Part shown: one piece after another, positions 26,387 through 35,231 of the stretch
Position numbering within the stretch: position 1 is the stretch's first letter
How the letters are laid out: each line of letters begins with the position of its first letter
Assembly (NCBI GenBank): GCA_945861725.1
Contig: CAMAVJ010000005.1
Span: 1 to 64,000 of the forward strand
Direction of reading: 5' to 3'
From: Rickettsia typhi
GTDB lineage: Bacteria > Pseudomonadota > Alphaproteobacteria > Rickettsiales > Deianiraeaceae
DNA length: 64,000 nt
Position numbers and translations under genes: made by a program
Notes under the pieces: generated by a model
Databases searched by the model: none
What the model was told of the DNA's origin: nothing
Seen by the model: the letters and a program-made list of their open reading frames with translations, nothing else

Positions 26387-27080
26387 CAGAAGCGAAAGAT
26401 AGTATCATTTTCGGTGCGGCAACGGCAGTGGCAGTGGCAGTGGCAGTGGCAGTTATGTAGGCTCCGTAGGCAGCCGCCGCCGTCACCACCAAACCAATAA
26501 CACCAACGCCAACGCCAAATAGACCATATAGCCGTGGACTTGCAATACTCTTCGCATTTTCAATTTCTTGAGAATGAGTATTACTATAATCCAGATCCCT
26601 TAGTTTTATTTGGTGAAAGTAATTATTTCTAAGTTCAATTAGAACATCGTAGAAAAATTTGTTCTGCAATTCCGGTTTTATGTCATAAATATTTTTTTCT
26701 TTGCAGCATCGTGGTAGACATCTAGGAGAAATACTAGGAAATAAAACGGCATAGTCTACTTTAGGTGAATTCATTGCCTTAACTTGTTTCAACAATTCAT
26801 TGTAAGCATCTTCTATATTTTTCGCTAGTCGATCATTTGTTATACTTGTAAACGCACTAAATGCAGCAAGGACGGCAGCTTTTGAACCCGTGGTGGGTGG
26901 TTGTCCTCCTGTTGCATTAGGCTGAAATGATGCCGCACCAAACATTTCGTAAGTAAGTGCGTCGCTCGCAGCACCACTATCTTGAAACGGACCAGAATCA
27001 GGCTGGCGCTCCAACCCCTTACGGACTCGAATAAGAGAGTCCTTGATTTGAGTTGCCGTTAAAGATTTTAAACCCTGCAC
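26352..27080 (-). CDS. Membrane protein with Ala/Thr repeat, unknown
   Basis: 242 aa. The first 180 residues are soluble and polar, with a Cys cluster (RCLPRCC, about 119-125). A Gly/Val/Ala-rich hydrophobic stretch (about 184-222) could cross the membrane once or as a hairpin; its second half is an alternating Ala-Thr run encoded by a 6-bp DNA repeat. The gene ends inside the start of the 105-aa gene. No family is recognised. Both genes have no counterpart in the surrounding housekeeping genes and may be surface or host-interaction factors. Confidence 0.5.
   Translation of the reverse strand: MQGLKSLTATQIKDSLIRVRKGLERQPDSGPFQDSGAASDALTYEMFGAASFQPNATGGQPPTTGSKAAVLAAFSAFTSITNDRLAKNIEDAYNELLKQVKAMNSPKVDYAVLFPSISPRCLPRCCKEKNIYDIKPELQNKFFYDVLIELRNNYFHQIKLRDLDYSNTHSQEIENAKSIASPRLYGLFGVGVGVIGLVVTAAAAYGAYITATATATATAVAAPKMILSFASGGSAGSVDSVS
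26424..26453. repeat. Five tandem GGCAGT hexamers
   Basis: Five perfect copies of a 6-bp unit lie in frame within the 242-aa gene and encode the Ala-Thr run in its hydrophobic C-terminal part. Slippage would add or remove two residues per unit. Confidence 0.85.
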
Positions 27081-27195
27081 GTTAAAAATTAAACTTTAAG
27101 TTGTAATATTTTCTACTTAAATTGAAAAGTCAAGAAATTTTTCTTGACAAACTTCTTGACAAATCCCCCGTGATATCATTTTTTAGGAAAAAACT

Positions 27196-27753
27196 ATGAA
27201 AAGCTTTGTATTTACACCGTCGTGTGGGAAATCTCTTGAACTTATTTCGTTAATTAGCACTTCGTTTACAGTTCAAAATGTTTCAATTGTGGAAGAGCTC
27301 AAGCGAAAGGAAACACCAGTCAAGTTTATCGACAGAATCATCGCATTAAAAGCCGAAAGTATTGAAAATAATAGCAATTGCAACACTCTTGTATGCCATA
27401 AATCCATTTTTGTAGGAAGAACACTGGTTAAAACTCCTGAAAGTGATGAAGAAATTCGCCAAATTTTAAAACTTTATTCAGGCAGAAACCACGATATTCA
27501 TTCCGCCATTTTGTTAAAAAGAGCGGCAAATGGCATAAATTCCATTCGAAGGACGGTTACGAGGATCAAAGTCAAACATCTTTCGATCGAAGAGGTGGAT
27601 CAATATGTCAATTCTGGATTATGGAAAGGGGAAATTGGCGGATACAACTTTGATTCAATGTTTCAAAGTTTTATTATCAAAGCAATTGGCTCAACAACGG
27701 GAGCACAAGGCTTACCACTTTACGAAGCAAGGAATTTAATCAACAATATCTAG
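27196..27753 (+). CDS. Maf-like nucleoside triphosphate pyrophosphatase
   Basis: 185 aa. The C-terminal half matches Maf: IFVGRTLVKTPESDEEIRQIL, LYSGRNHDIHSAI, the GxWxGxxGGY segment and the closing GAQGLPLYEARNLI. The N-terminal Maf signature that normally reads like ASxSPRR is not conserved (here FTPSCGKSLELIS), so substrate binding may differ or activity be reduced. Maf proteins hydrolyse modified or canonical NTPs. The gene converges with nuoM, with only 3 bp between their ends. Confidence 0.75.
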   Translation: MKSFVFTPSCGKSLELISLISTSFTVQNVSIVEELKRKETPVKFIDRIIALKAESIENNSNCNTLVCHKSIFVGRTLVKTPESDEEIRQILKLYSGRNHDIHSAILLKRAANGINSIRRTVTRIKVKHLSIEEVDQYVNSGLWKGEIGGYNFDSMFQSFIIKAIGSTTGAQGLPLYEARNLINNI

Positions 27754-27756
27754 TTC

Positions 27757-29211
27757 TTAACGAAAAGCAAAAAGATTGAATATTGGAATAATTTCCAAAA
27801 CTGCCTTTGGATATACTCCAAGGAATATGCAAAATGCACAGCAAAGCCACAGAGTTATCCTTTCAGTTTTATGCAAATCCTTCATAGAATTAACTTCTGG
27901 ATTGGTAATTTCTCCAAACATTGTTTTTTTGTACATAAGAAGCATATAGCCGGCACCAAGAACCATTCCGCTCGCAGTAAGAAAGCCATAAATTGGTGAA
28001 ACTTTAAACACGGCGATGATTGTCATAATTTCTCCAACAAAGCCTGATGTCCCAGGTAATCCAGCGGATGCCATAGTCAGTATCATCAAAGCAAAGGCAA
28101 AGTTCGGCATTTTTCGTGCAATTCCACCAAAGGAAGTAAATTGGCGAGTATGAAGGCGTTCATAAATTACTCCAATTGAAAGGAATAGTGCTCCAGAAAC
28201 AAAGCCATGGCTAAGCATTTGAAAGACTGCTGCGGATATTCCATCCTGAGAAAATGTAAAAATGCCAATTGTAACATATCCCATATGAGCGATGGAGGAA
28301 TATGCTATCATTTTTTTGATATCACTTTGAGCAGTCGCCACAATTGAAGCGTAAATTATCGCAGTAATACTTAAGATTATCACAAAGTCCTGAAAATATA
28401 ACGAGGCTTTGGGGAAGAGTGGCAAGAGAAGGGTTATCATCGCATAACCACCAAGTTTAATAAGAATTCCAGCAAGAACAACTGAACCAGAAGTTGGTGC
28501 TTCAACATGGGCATTTGGAAGCCATGTGTGAAATGGAACCATTGGAATTTTAACTGCGAACCCAATAAAGCAGAGCATCCAAAGAATTTTTTCAACACTA
28601 AGTGGCAAAGAATTACCACTTTCTGGGGACATATTATAAATTAATTGTAGCATACTCGTCGTTTTATATGTCATCACCAAATAAACGATAGCAATAAGAA
28701 ACAAAACGGAACCAGTGAATGTGTAAATAAAAAGTTTAAATGTGGCATATACTCTATTTGTGCCACCCCAAATTCCAATAATGAAAAACATTGGAACAAG
28801 AGTTAATTCAAAAAAGATATAAAACATAACAATATCCCTTGAAAGAAATGCACCAAAGACAGCAAATTCCAAAAGAAAAAAATGAATGAGATACTCTTTG
28901 ACTCTCGTTTGAATCGAATACCTTGATGACAGCATACAAATAAGAATTATGAAGCTTGTCAACAGAAGAAAAAGAATAGAAACGCCGTTGATTTCAATGT
29001 TGTACTGAAAAAGACCAATTGGTTTAAAAAAGTAAAATGTTTTACCGTAAAGAATGAATTGGCGTATTGTGTAAAGAATGAGGGCAAAAATTCCCGTTGA
29101 AATCGTAATACCAACTGCCCTTAATTTTCCCGTACTGGAGTTTCTACAAAAGAGTAGTAAATAAAAAATGGCCAATATTGGTGAAGCCAGAAGTAAATTT
29201 AACGGGTTCAT
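27757..29211 (-). CDS. nuoM: NADH-quinone oxidoreductase subunit M
   Basis: 484 aa with about 14 membrane segments. NuoM landmarks are present: FFELTLVPMFFIIGIWGG (the key helix-5 Glu and the lysine-bearing half-channel) and the HTWLPNAHVEAPTSGSVVL segment. It is an antiporter-like proton-pumping subunit of complex I in the inner membrane. It stands alone here, without nuoL and nuoN as neighbours, matching the scattered nuo genes of this genome (nuoA at 50373). Confidence 0.95.
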   Translation of the reverse strand: MNPLNLLLASPILAIFYLLLFCRNSSTGKLRAVGITISTGIFALILYTIRQFILYGKTFYFFKPIGLFQYNIEINGVSILFLLLTSFIILICMLSSRYSIQTRVKEYLIHFFLLEFAVFGAFLSRDIVMFYIFFELTLVPMFFIIGIWGGTNRVYATFKLFIYTFTGSVLFLIAIVYLVMTYKTTSMLQLIYNMSPESGNSLPLSVEKILWMLCFIGFAVKIPMVPFHTWLPNAHVEAPTSGSVVLAGILIKLGGYAMITLLLPLFPKASLYFQDFVIILSITAIIYASIVATAQSDIKKMIAYSSIAHMGYVTIGIFTFSQDGISAAVFQMLSHGFVSGALFLSIGVIYERLHTRQFTSFGGIARKMPNFAFALMILTMASAGLPGTSGFVGEIMTIIAVFKVSPIYGFLTASGMVLGAGYMLLMYKKTMFGEITNPEVNSMKDLHKTERITLWLCCAFCIFLGVYPKAVLEIIPIFNLFAFR

Positions 29212-29229
29212 TTATTAAAAAATAAAAAG

Positions 29230-29772
29230 TTATGTTATGTAAATGACAACATCTTCAACATAAAGAACCCCCTCAAGGGACTTTATTAAAAGCTCTTTCT
29301 CAAGCTTTCCACTCGTTCTGCCAACAATGTACGCCTTTTTGTTAAAAACAAAGACTTGGTAATTTTGTGATTTCAAGTTTTTTGTGAATATTAAATGATG
29401 TTTTAACCGAAGTGCGAGGAGTGAATCTTGAAATGAGTTACGCGTTCCTGAGCTAATTGCAATTTCATCAATATATGCACCACCAAGTTTCTGCGAGATG
29501 GCATCAAGAACTTGAGTTTTTATTTGACCATTTCTTACAAATCCGATGACATAAATGGAGTTTCCATCTTGTGCAACTTCAATAGAATTCTTCGAGCAAT
29601 TATTCTTTCTTAAAACGGCGTTGATATCAGATTTAGTCTTTCTGATTAGCCTTGAATTAAATACTCCGGAGTCGTATCGTGAAAATAACACAGATGATGC
29701 AACAATTGTGCCAATTGTAACCTCCGTACAAGACTGTACAAGAAACAAAAAAAGCACCGCAAATTTTACCAT
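29230..29772 (-). CDS. BON-domain lipoprotein
   Basis: 180 aa from the ATG at 29772 (nine residues further upstream are possible). The signal ends in a lipobox (FLVQSC), giving a lipidated Cys. Two BON domains follow (about 45-110, ending near ISSGTRN, and about 115-180), the arrangement of DolP/OsmY-type proteins, with the repeated pattern of a predicted strand then VIGFVRNGQ or IVGRTSGKLEKE. Likely outer-membrane-associated, helping envelope integrity. It ends 18 bp before nuoM. Confidence 0.8.
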   Translation of the reverse strand: MVKFAVLFLFLVQSCTEVTIGTIVASSVLFSRYDSGVFNSRLIRKTKSDINAVLRKNNCSKNSIEVAQDGNSIYVIGFVRNGQIKTQVLDAISQKLGGAYIDEIAISSGTRNSFQDSLLALRLKHHLIFTKNLKSQNYQVFVFNKKAYIVGRTSGKLEKELLIKSLEGVLYVEDVVIYIT

Positions 29773-29879
29773 TTTTTCTTTTTGAAGTTCTTCTCGCAAT
29801 TATTTTATAAAAAATAAAAATGCAAGCAAATTTCAAAATCGACTGAAATTTACTAAACAATCAATAGAAGTGTGATTGC

Positions 29880-30554
29880 TTACAATTTTTTTAAATCCTT
29901 TTTTGTTGGAACGATGCCTTTAAATGAGCTGTTATTCGTTGTCGAATCACATTGTGTTTGCAAAATTTTAAACACTTCAGAAGTGCCAGAAACATCGTAA
30001 AAATCAATTGAATATGAATAATTTGCACCCTCACCACGAATCATTAAGTTTTTTGCACCACGAAGAGCTTCTACAATTGCATCATCTTTTTCTGATGAAT
30101 CGGTAATTGCATACTCATTCATCGGTTTAAGTTTGTATTGCATTGAATCAATGCTGACGTGAACATCTCTATATTCCAGAAGAGAATACCCAAAATATGC
30201 ACTAAACCTTACCCTTCCTTCGGCAAAGTAGTGTATCATAATATAAGGTTTTTCTTGTGCGAGCTTTTGATTTCCCTTGCGATCGTTGGCATAAAGTATC
30301 GCATAGCAAACATTGTTGGAGTTTGGGTTTGCACGAATTGCCGTCCATTTACCAGTCTTGCCAATAATATTTTTATTTAGTTTTTCGTCCGTCTTTTTGT
30401 TACCGTCTGACAATCTTCCAATTTCTGATTTTTTCGTTTCTCGTTTGGAATCCTGTTTTACTTCTCTTTGCATTGGAGCAAGTGGGTCGTCCGGAAGTGT
30501 GTCAGCGGAGTGTGATATTAATGGAACGAGAAGCAATATAAGGAATTTGAGCAT
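29880..30554 (-). CDS. Invasion-associated locus B (IalB)-like exported protein
   Basis: 224 aa. The signal peptide is about residues 1-16 (SHS-A). A Lys/Asp-rich linker (about 20-65) precedes an IalB-like domain starting GKTGKWTAIRANPNSNNVC, with two conserved cysteines (CYAILY and the final QTQC). IalB-family proteins are common in alphaproteobacteria and are periplasmic or surface-associated; the Bartonella member aids erythrocyte invasion, but most are uncharacterised. It is 8 bp downstream of nadA. Confidence 0.65.
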   Translation of the reverse strand: MLKFLILLLVPLISHSADTLPDDPLAPMQREVKQDSKRETKKSEIGRLSDGNKKTDEKLNKNIIGKTGKWTAIRANPNSNNVCYAILYANDRKGNQKLAQEKPYIMIHYFAEGRVRFSAYFGYSLLEYRDVHVSIDSMQYKLKPMNEYAITDSSEKDDAIVEALRGAKNLMIRGEGANYSYSIDFYDVSGTSEVFKILQTQCDSTTNNSSFKGIVPTKKDLKKL

Positions 30555-30562
30555 ATATTAAT

Positions 30563-31510
30563 TTAAATACTAAGCATGGCATCGAGAGGTTTTTTTGCTA
30601 GAAGACGCAATTCTTCTGAAATAATTATCTCATTTCTTTCATTTTTAAGGACATCGAGAATTTTTTCTATAGTATTCATTTTCATAAACGGACAAGAATT
30701 ACAGTTTACGCAAGAGACTCCATCGCGTTCTAAATAATGTACCGTAATAAATTCTGCGTTTGGATTAGCTTTTTGCATTTGATGAATTATCCCATTTTCA
30801 GTTAGAACAATAAATTTGTTAAATTTTTGCTTCGAATACTCCAGAAGTTTTGAAGTTGATCCGATGAAATCAGCATATTTTAATAAAGATTCTGGACATT
30901 CAGGGTGAGCAATAACCCTTGCTTTAGGATTTTGAACCTTCAATTGCACTAAATTTTTTTCGGAAAACCTTTCATGAACCATGCACGAACCTTGCCATAG
31001 CGTCATTTTTCTGCCAGTGATTTTTTGTAGATATCCGCCAAGGTGTCTATCTGGTGCAAAAAGAATTGGTTTTTCTTTTGGAATTGAAGCGATAATTCGC
31101 TCGGCGTTGGAAGATGTGCAGATTATATCCGACAGTGCTTTAACTTGAGTTGAACAGTTGATGTAACTTACGACGATATGCTGGGGATTTTGCTCCTTAA
31201 ATTTTGCTAAATCTTCAGCCTTACAAGAATCCTCAAGGGAACAGCCGGCATTGACATCTGGAATGAAAACTCTTGCTTTGGGGTTAAGAATTTTTGCAAC
31301 TTCAGCCATAAATCTTACTCCGGAAAAAATAATAATTTCAGCATTTGAAGCGGCAGCTTTCTTTGAAAGTTCGAGTGAGTCTCCAATAAAATCTGCTATG
31401 TCCTGAATTTCGGAATCTTGGTAGTAGTGTGCAAGGATTATAGCATTTTTTTTCCTTTTTAGTTCTAAAATTTGACTTTCAGCATCGGGCATGTTTTCAA
31501 CATAAACCAT
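30563..31510 (-). CDS. nadA: Quinolinate synthase
   Basis: 315 aa. The [4Fe-4S] ligands are seen as Cys about 90 (NAGCSLEDSC), Cys about 176 (WQGSCMVHE) and Cys about 273 in the CVNCNSCPFM cluster. The substrate segments LAHYYQDSEIQDIADF and APDRHLGGY are intact. It condenses iminoaspartate with DHAP to quinolinate, so de novo NAD synthesis is likely; nadB and nadC are not in the window. It is 8 bp upstream of the IalB-like gene. Confidence 0.96.
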   Translation of the reverse strand: MVYVENMPDAESQILELKRKKNAIILAHYYQDSEIQDIADFIGDSLELSKKAAASNAEIIIFSGVRFMAEVAKILNPKARVFIPDVNAGCSLEDSCKAEDLAKFKEQNPQHIVVSYINCSTQVKALSDIICTSSNAERIIASIPKEKPILFAPDRHLGGYLQKITGRKMTLWQGSCMVHERFSEKNLVQLKVQNPKARVIAHPECPESLLKYADFIGSTSKLLEYSKQKFNKFIVLTENGIIHQMQKANPNAEFITVHYLERDGVSCVNCNSCPFMKMNTIEKILDVLKNERNEIIISEELRLLAKKPLDAMLSI

Positions 31511-31536
31511 TTATGTGGGGAATAATTCGTAATCGG

Positions 31537-32172
31537 TTAAAATGTCAAGACCTTATTTTGAAACACGCCATCAACTGGAAATATGCCAATCTGCGAGAGA
31601 TTTTGTCCAAGAAAAAATACCAAGCTTTCACTTTCGCCGTCCCTGTTTAATCCATTACCTTTAAAGTGTAAGTAATCAAAATTTTTCATAACTTTTTTTG
31701 CCTCTTTAAGGTTTTCTCTCTCCGAATTATCAAGTATAATAATACCTTTTTTATAAAACTTTTTTGCCTCTGCAAGACATTCAATTCTATTATAAGAATC
31801 GATGATGATGGCATCAAATTCAATATCGCATCCATTATTTTGTGGAACTTTTGCCAAATATGAAGCAATTTCATGTGATTTTTTGCAGAATTCTATTGAA
31901 ATACGATTGCTCAAGTTTTTTTCTTTTGCTAAAATTTGCACTTTTGTCAACCATTCAATATTGGCTTCAACTCCGTAAATATTACATCCGTTATGGGCGT
32001 AAAAAATACTTGAAATCCCAGTTCCAAACTCAAAAATATTCATTTGCGGTTTGATGTAAGACTGGATGAAATTAATTAATGGAAAGTTGTACCATGGTAA
32101 AATTAAGTTTGAAACTGTATTTACTTCGTAATCTACTACACAATTTGCCACTTGCATATTATCATCTTGCAT
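31537..32172 (-). CDS. SAM-dependent methyltransferase-like protein
   Basis: 211 aa. A Rossmann-type motif I (NIFEFGTGISSIFYAHNG), an acidic motif II residue (GVEAN), a DAIIIDSYNR motif IV-like segment and IILDNSER are visible, typical of class I methyltransferases. The substrate cannot be inferred. It lies upstream of nadA on the same strand (26-bp gap) and divergent from trpA. Confidence 0.65.
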   Translation of the reverse strand: MQDDNMQVANCVVDYEVNTVSNLILPWYNFPLINFIQSYIKPQMNIFEFGTGISSIFYAHNGCNIYGVEANIEWLTKVQILAKEKNLSNRISIEFCKKSHEIASYLAKVPQNNGCDIEFDAIIIDSYNRIECLAEAKKFYKKGIIILDNSERENLKEAKKVMKNFDYLHFKGNGLNRDGESESLVFFLGQNLSQIGIFPVDGVFQNKVLTF

Positions 32173-32216
32173 ATTAATTTTTTCTTATTATTAGTATATG
32201 TTTTATGATGGCATAA

Positions 32217-33020
32217 ATGAATAGAATTGAAAAAACAACGGAAAATTTGGGCAAAAAATCCTTAAATAGTGGAGGTGTATTCAAAAAAGCATTAGTTGGA
32301 TATTTTATGGCTGGGGAATTTCCCCACGCACAAACTCTAAAAATTATGCACGAAAGTACTGCATCAGGCCTTGATATTATCGAGCTTGGCTTCCCATTTT
32401 CAGACCCTACCGCAGACGGTGGCACAATTCAAGTTTCAGCAAGGGAATCTCTGAAAAATGGAACAAAAATTGCTGATGTTTTTGCTCTTGCAAAGGAATT
32501 TCGTCAAGAAAATCAACATACGCCCCTTATTTTAATGGGATATTTCAACATTGTGTTTCAATATGGTGAAGAAAATTTCTTAAAAAAATGTTCAGAATGT
32601 GGCATTGATGGACTTATTATCGTGGATCTTCCAATAGAAGAGTCTTTATATTTTGAAAAAATTGCGGAAAAATATAATATATTCATAATACAAATCGTTT
32701 CATTTTTAACGGATGAAGAGAGGTTTTTAAAAATTCAGGCAAGGGCAAAAGGTTTTATTTATCTTGTTTCAACGCTTGGAGTGACTGGACAAACTCTTCC
32801 GATGATTCACAGAATTGAGCAATATATTTCTTCAATGCACTCAAAACTCCCAATTTTTGTTGGCTTTGGAATATCATCCCCAGAAATTGCAAAGTCCGTC
32901 GCACAATATTCAAGTGGAGTGATTGTTGGATCTTATTTTATTCAATCCGCAAGAAATGATCCATCACTTGGAAATCTTAAATCTGATATCGGCAAAATAA
33001 AAGTTGCGATAAATTTATGA
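32217..33020 (+). CDS. trpA: Tryptophan synthase alpha chain
   Basis: 267 aa. The catalytic Glu lies in IIELGFPFSDPTADGGTIQ and the second acid in GLIIVDLPIEE. The C-terminal phosphate loop FVGFGISSPEIAKS and VVGSYF are intact. It cleaves indole-glycerol phosphate to indole. trpB is not adjacent, and trpD is 14 kb away, so the trp pathway is dispersed. It overlaps the next gene by 4 bp (ATGA). Confidence 0.95.
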   Translation: MNRIEKTTENLGKKSLNSGGVFKKALVGYFMAGEFPHAQTLKIMHESTASGLDIIELGFPFSDPTADGGTIQVSARESLKNGTKIADVFALAKEFRQENQHTPLILMGYFNIVFQYGEENFLKKCSECGIDGLIIVDLPIEESLYFEKIAEKYNIFIIQIVSFLTDEERFLKIQARAKGFIYLVSTLGVTGQTLPMIHRIEQYISSMHSKLPIFVGFGISSPEIAKSVAQYSSGVIVGSYFIQSARNDPSLGNLKSDIGKIKVAINL

Positions 33021-34294
33021 AAAACATTGTTAAAAATGTCGTTATTATTTTAGAAAAAGATGTTCTTGAACAAGAATTGCATATTGGAAGATCTGGTGAT
33101 CTTGTTATCTTAAAACACTTTTTTGAAAGATGCTGTAAGGTATTTGTTGTAACTGCACAATCAATGCAAATAAACGAATTTGGCAATCTTGAGAGTTTGA
33201 ATCTTAATATAATTGAAGATATTCAATGTAAGGCAGAAAATATTTACAACAAGTCAACTTATCAGGAGTATCTTAATATCTTGAATGGCAATTTGCCATC
33301 GTATGGAGTTACTCCAGAAATGCATACGAGAATCATTATAAAGCCTTGTAAGTTTAATGAAATTGGTAGTATTGATATTCTTCTTTCTCGTGCAATGCCA
33401 CAAAGTTTGACTGAACAATTTCTTTTAAACTTCCAGAAATTGAAGGAATTCGCAGAAATTGCACCACAAAATATGGCGGAAATTTGCCTTTACAAAGACA
33501 AAGCAATTCCATATCTTTTGCAAAATAACCCTAAAAACCTTTCGTTAATTTATGAAAAATATTCGCAAAAATTGGTGAAGTTTAAGAATGAAATCACAAA
33601 AGACTATTCTAGTCTTGCAATTGAAACGATAATTATTGACGCCACTCAATCACATTCCGAAATTGAAAAAGTGCTCACAAAAATTCCACTCCCTGTGTGC
33701 ATTAAGCCATTTAATTTGTTTGGTGGAGTTGGAGTTGGAGTGTTTCAGAATTATTCTGACGCACTGAATCACTTTAAAAAAATCAACAATGAGTTTGAAA
33801 AATATCAAATCAACGAAAAAAGATTGGTTTTAGCTCAAAAAGCAGTGAAAACGCCTGAATTTGGGGATATTCGTGCTTTATTTTCTTATGGAAAATTTCT
33901 TGGAGCATTTAAAAGATATGAACCAATTGGACAAATTCACAACACAATCAACGGAGCAATGATAATTCCCGTCTCTGATTTTGAATTTAATTTTGCGAAC
34001 GAATTTGAGGAAAATCTTCGTAAACCATTTATTGAAGCAATTCACTTACTCAAATCGTTGTTTTTGGAGTCGGAATTTTTGAAATCAGAATTTATTTGCG
34101 GATGCGATTTCCTGCTCGATCACACTCTATTCAAACTGACTGAAATAAATATTGCATGCCCAACGGGCTTTGTATTTTTGGAAGCAAGCTTGCTTTGCAT
34201 CAAATATGGAAGAGAATTGAACATTGAAGATCTCAATGAATATTTTTCTACAAATGGTCATTTTTTTGATAACATTCTTACTGACTTATCATGA
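33017..34294 (+). CDS. ATP-grasp ligase, glutathione-synthetase-like
   Basis: 425 aa. The C-terminal part resembles GshB: a phosphate/ATP segment CIKPFNLFGGVGVGVF, DIRALFSYGKFLGAFKR, a Gly/Asn-rich loop (IGQIHNTINGAMIIPV), and LTEINIACPTGFVFLE in place of the usual EINVxSPTG. The N-terminal 190 residues are longer and divergent compared with the 315-aa GshB. Most likely it joins gamma-glutamylcysteine to glycine or makes a similar dipeptide-like bond. It is sandwiched between trpA and an outer-membrane protein gene with 4-bp overlaps on both sides. Confidence 0.62.
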   Translation: MKNIVKNVVIILEKDVLEQELHIGRSGDLVILKHFFERCCKVFVVTAQSMQINEFGNLESLNLNIIEDIQCKAENIYNKSTYQEYLNILNGNLPSYGVTPEMHTRIIIKPCKFNEIGSIDILLSRAMPQSLTEQFLLNFQKLKEFAEIAPQNMAEICLYKDKAIPYLLQNNPKNLSLIYEKYSQKLVKFKNEITKDYSSLAIETIIIDATQSHSEIEKVLTKIPLPVCIKPFNLFGGVGVGVFQNYSDALNHFKKINNEFEKYQINEKRLVLAQKAVKTPEFGDIRALFSYGKFLGAFKRYEPIGQIHNTINGAMIIPVSDFEFNFANEFEENLRKPFIEAIHLLKSLFLESEFLKSEFICGCDFLLDHTLFKLTEINIACPTGFVFLEASLLCIKYGRELNIEDLNEYFSTNGHFFDNILTDLS

Positions 34295-35223
34295 TTATCC
34301 TTCTTTTAATGTTTTTATGGTTTGAAACGGCATTCGCACAAGATATTACAAGAATTCATGGATACGCTTCCCGTACACAATCAGGCTATACAAATGATGA
34401 TTTTGACGAAGAATTTGCCGAAAAATCAGTAAAAATTTATAAATTAATCAACAAAGGCGGAGAAAGTGTGAACATTGAGGAGACTCAAGGTGAAAATACT
34501 GCGGATAGTACTCAACCGCAGTATATTCCAAGAATTCAAGGTTCGTTAAACCAATTCTATCAAACAAATGGAAGGGCTAATGAACAATTATGGCAAAATC
34601 AGTCACTCAATCAACAACCGTTGACGTCTGGGAACTCTGTCAACTTACTTCAGGACAACCAAACACCAAAACCTTTAAAAAATTATATTTCATTTAACAT
34701 TGGAAGACCGTTTGTCTCAAATATGGATCTTACTCAAGATAGTACAACGCAAAGCTTTAAAGGGCAAAATGAGATTTACCAAGGTACTGTTGGGTTTTAT
34801 TTTGGTAAGCTGTTTGATGTCCTTCCGTTTATGAGATTTGAATATGGTGCACAATACGAGGTACTTTCGTTTACAGAAGAAACTGCGACGCAATTTAATT
34901 CAATACGAAACCACAACGGAACGGCTTCAGTTCGAACGTTTGTTGATATTCCTTTTTTTTCAAATCTTGCACTTTCACTTGGTGCCGAAGGTGGGATTGG
35001 TCTTTTCCAGCAGTTTTATAATACAACAACGATGCGAACATTTGGCGTATCCTATTCGCTTCTTAGTGGTTTTACATTTATACTTTCAAGAACCAAATCT
35101 TTTTATGTTCTTGGTAAGTATGGTGTAATTCCACAGGAAAAATTGTCTTTTCCAAGTGGTTATGACAAAAATGCCTCACTAAATTCGATAGGAATTCTTG
35201 TTGGAATGCAGTTCTTTCTTTGA
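34291..35223 (+). CDS. Outer-membrane beta-barrel protein
   Basis: 310 aa. The signal peptide is residues 1-16 (AFA-Q). A Gln/Asn-rich linker (about 60-125) precedes a C-terminal barrel of about eight amphipathic strands, with alternating hydrophobic residues, aromatic belts and a final Phe-Leu (GMQFFL). It resembles small surface antigens of Rickettsiales in layout, though I see no family motif. Its start overlaps the ATP-grasp gene by 4 bp, and its end faces valS with 8 bp between them. Confidence 0.62.
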   Translation: MIILLLMFLWFETAFAQDITRIHGYASRTQSGYTNDDFDEEFAEKSVKIYKLINKGGESVNIEETQGENTADSTQPQYIPRIQGSLNQFYQTNGRANEQLWQNQSLNQQPLTSGNSVNLLQDNQTPKPLKNYISFNIGRPFVSNMDLTQDSTTQSFKGQNEIYQGTVGFYFGKLFDVLPFMRFEYGAQYEVLSFTEETATQFNSIRNHNGTASVRTFVDIPFFSNLALSLGAEGGIGLFQQFYNTTTMRTFGVSYSLLSGFTFILSRTKSFYVLGKYGVIPQEKLSFPSGYDKNASLNSIGILVGMQFFL

Positions 35224-35231
35224 ATGATATC

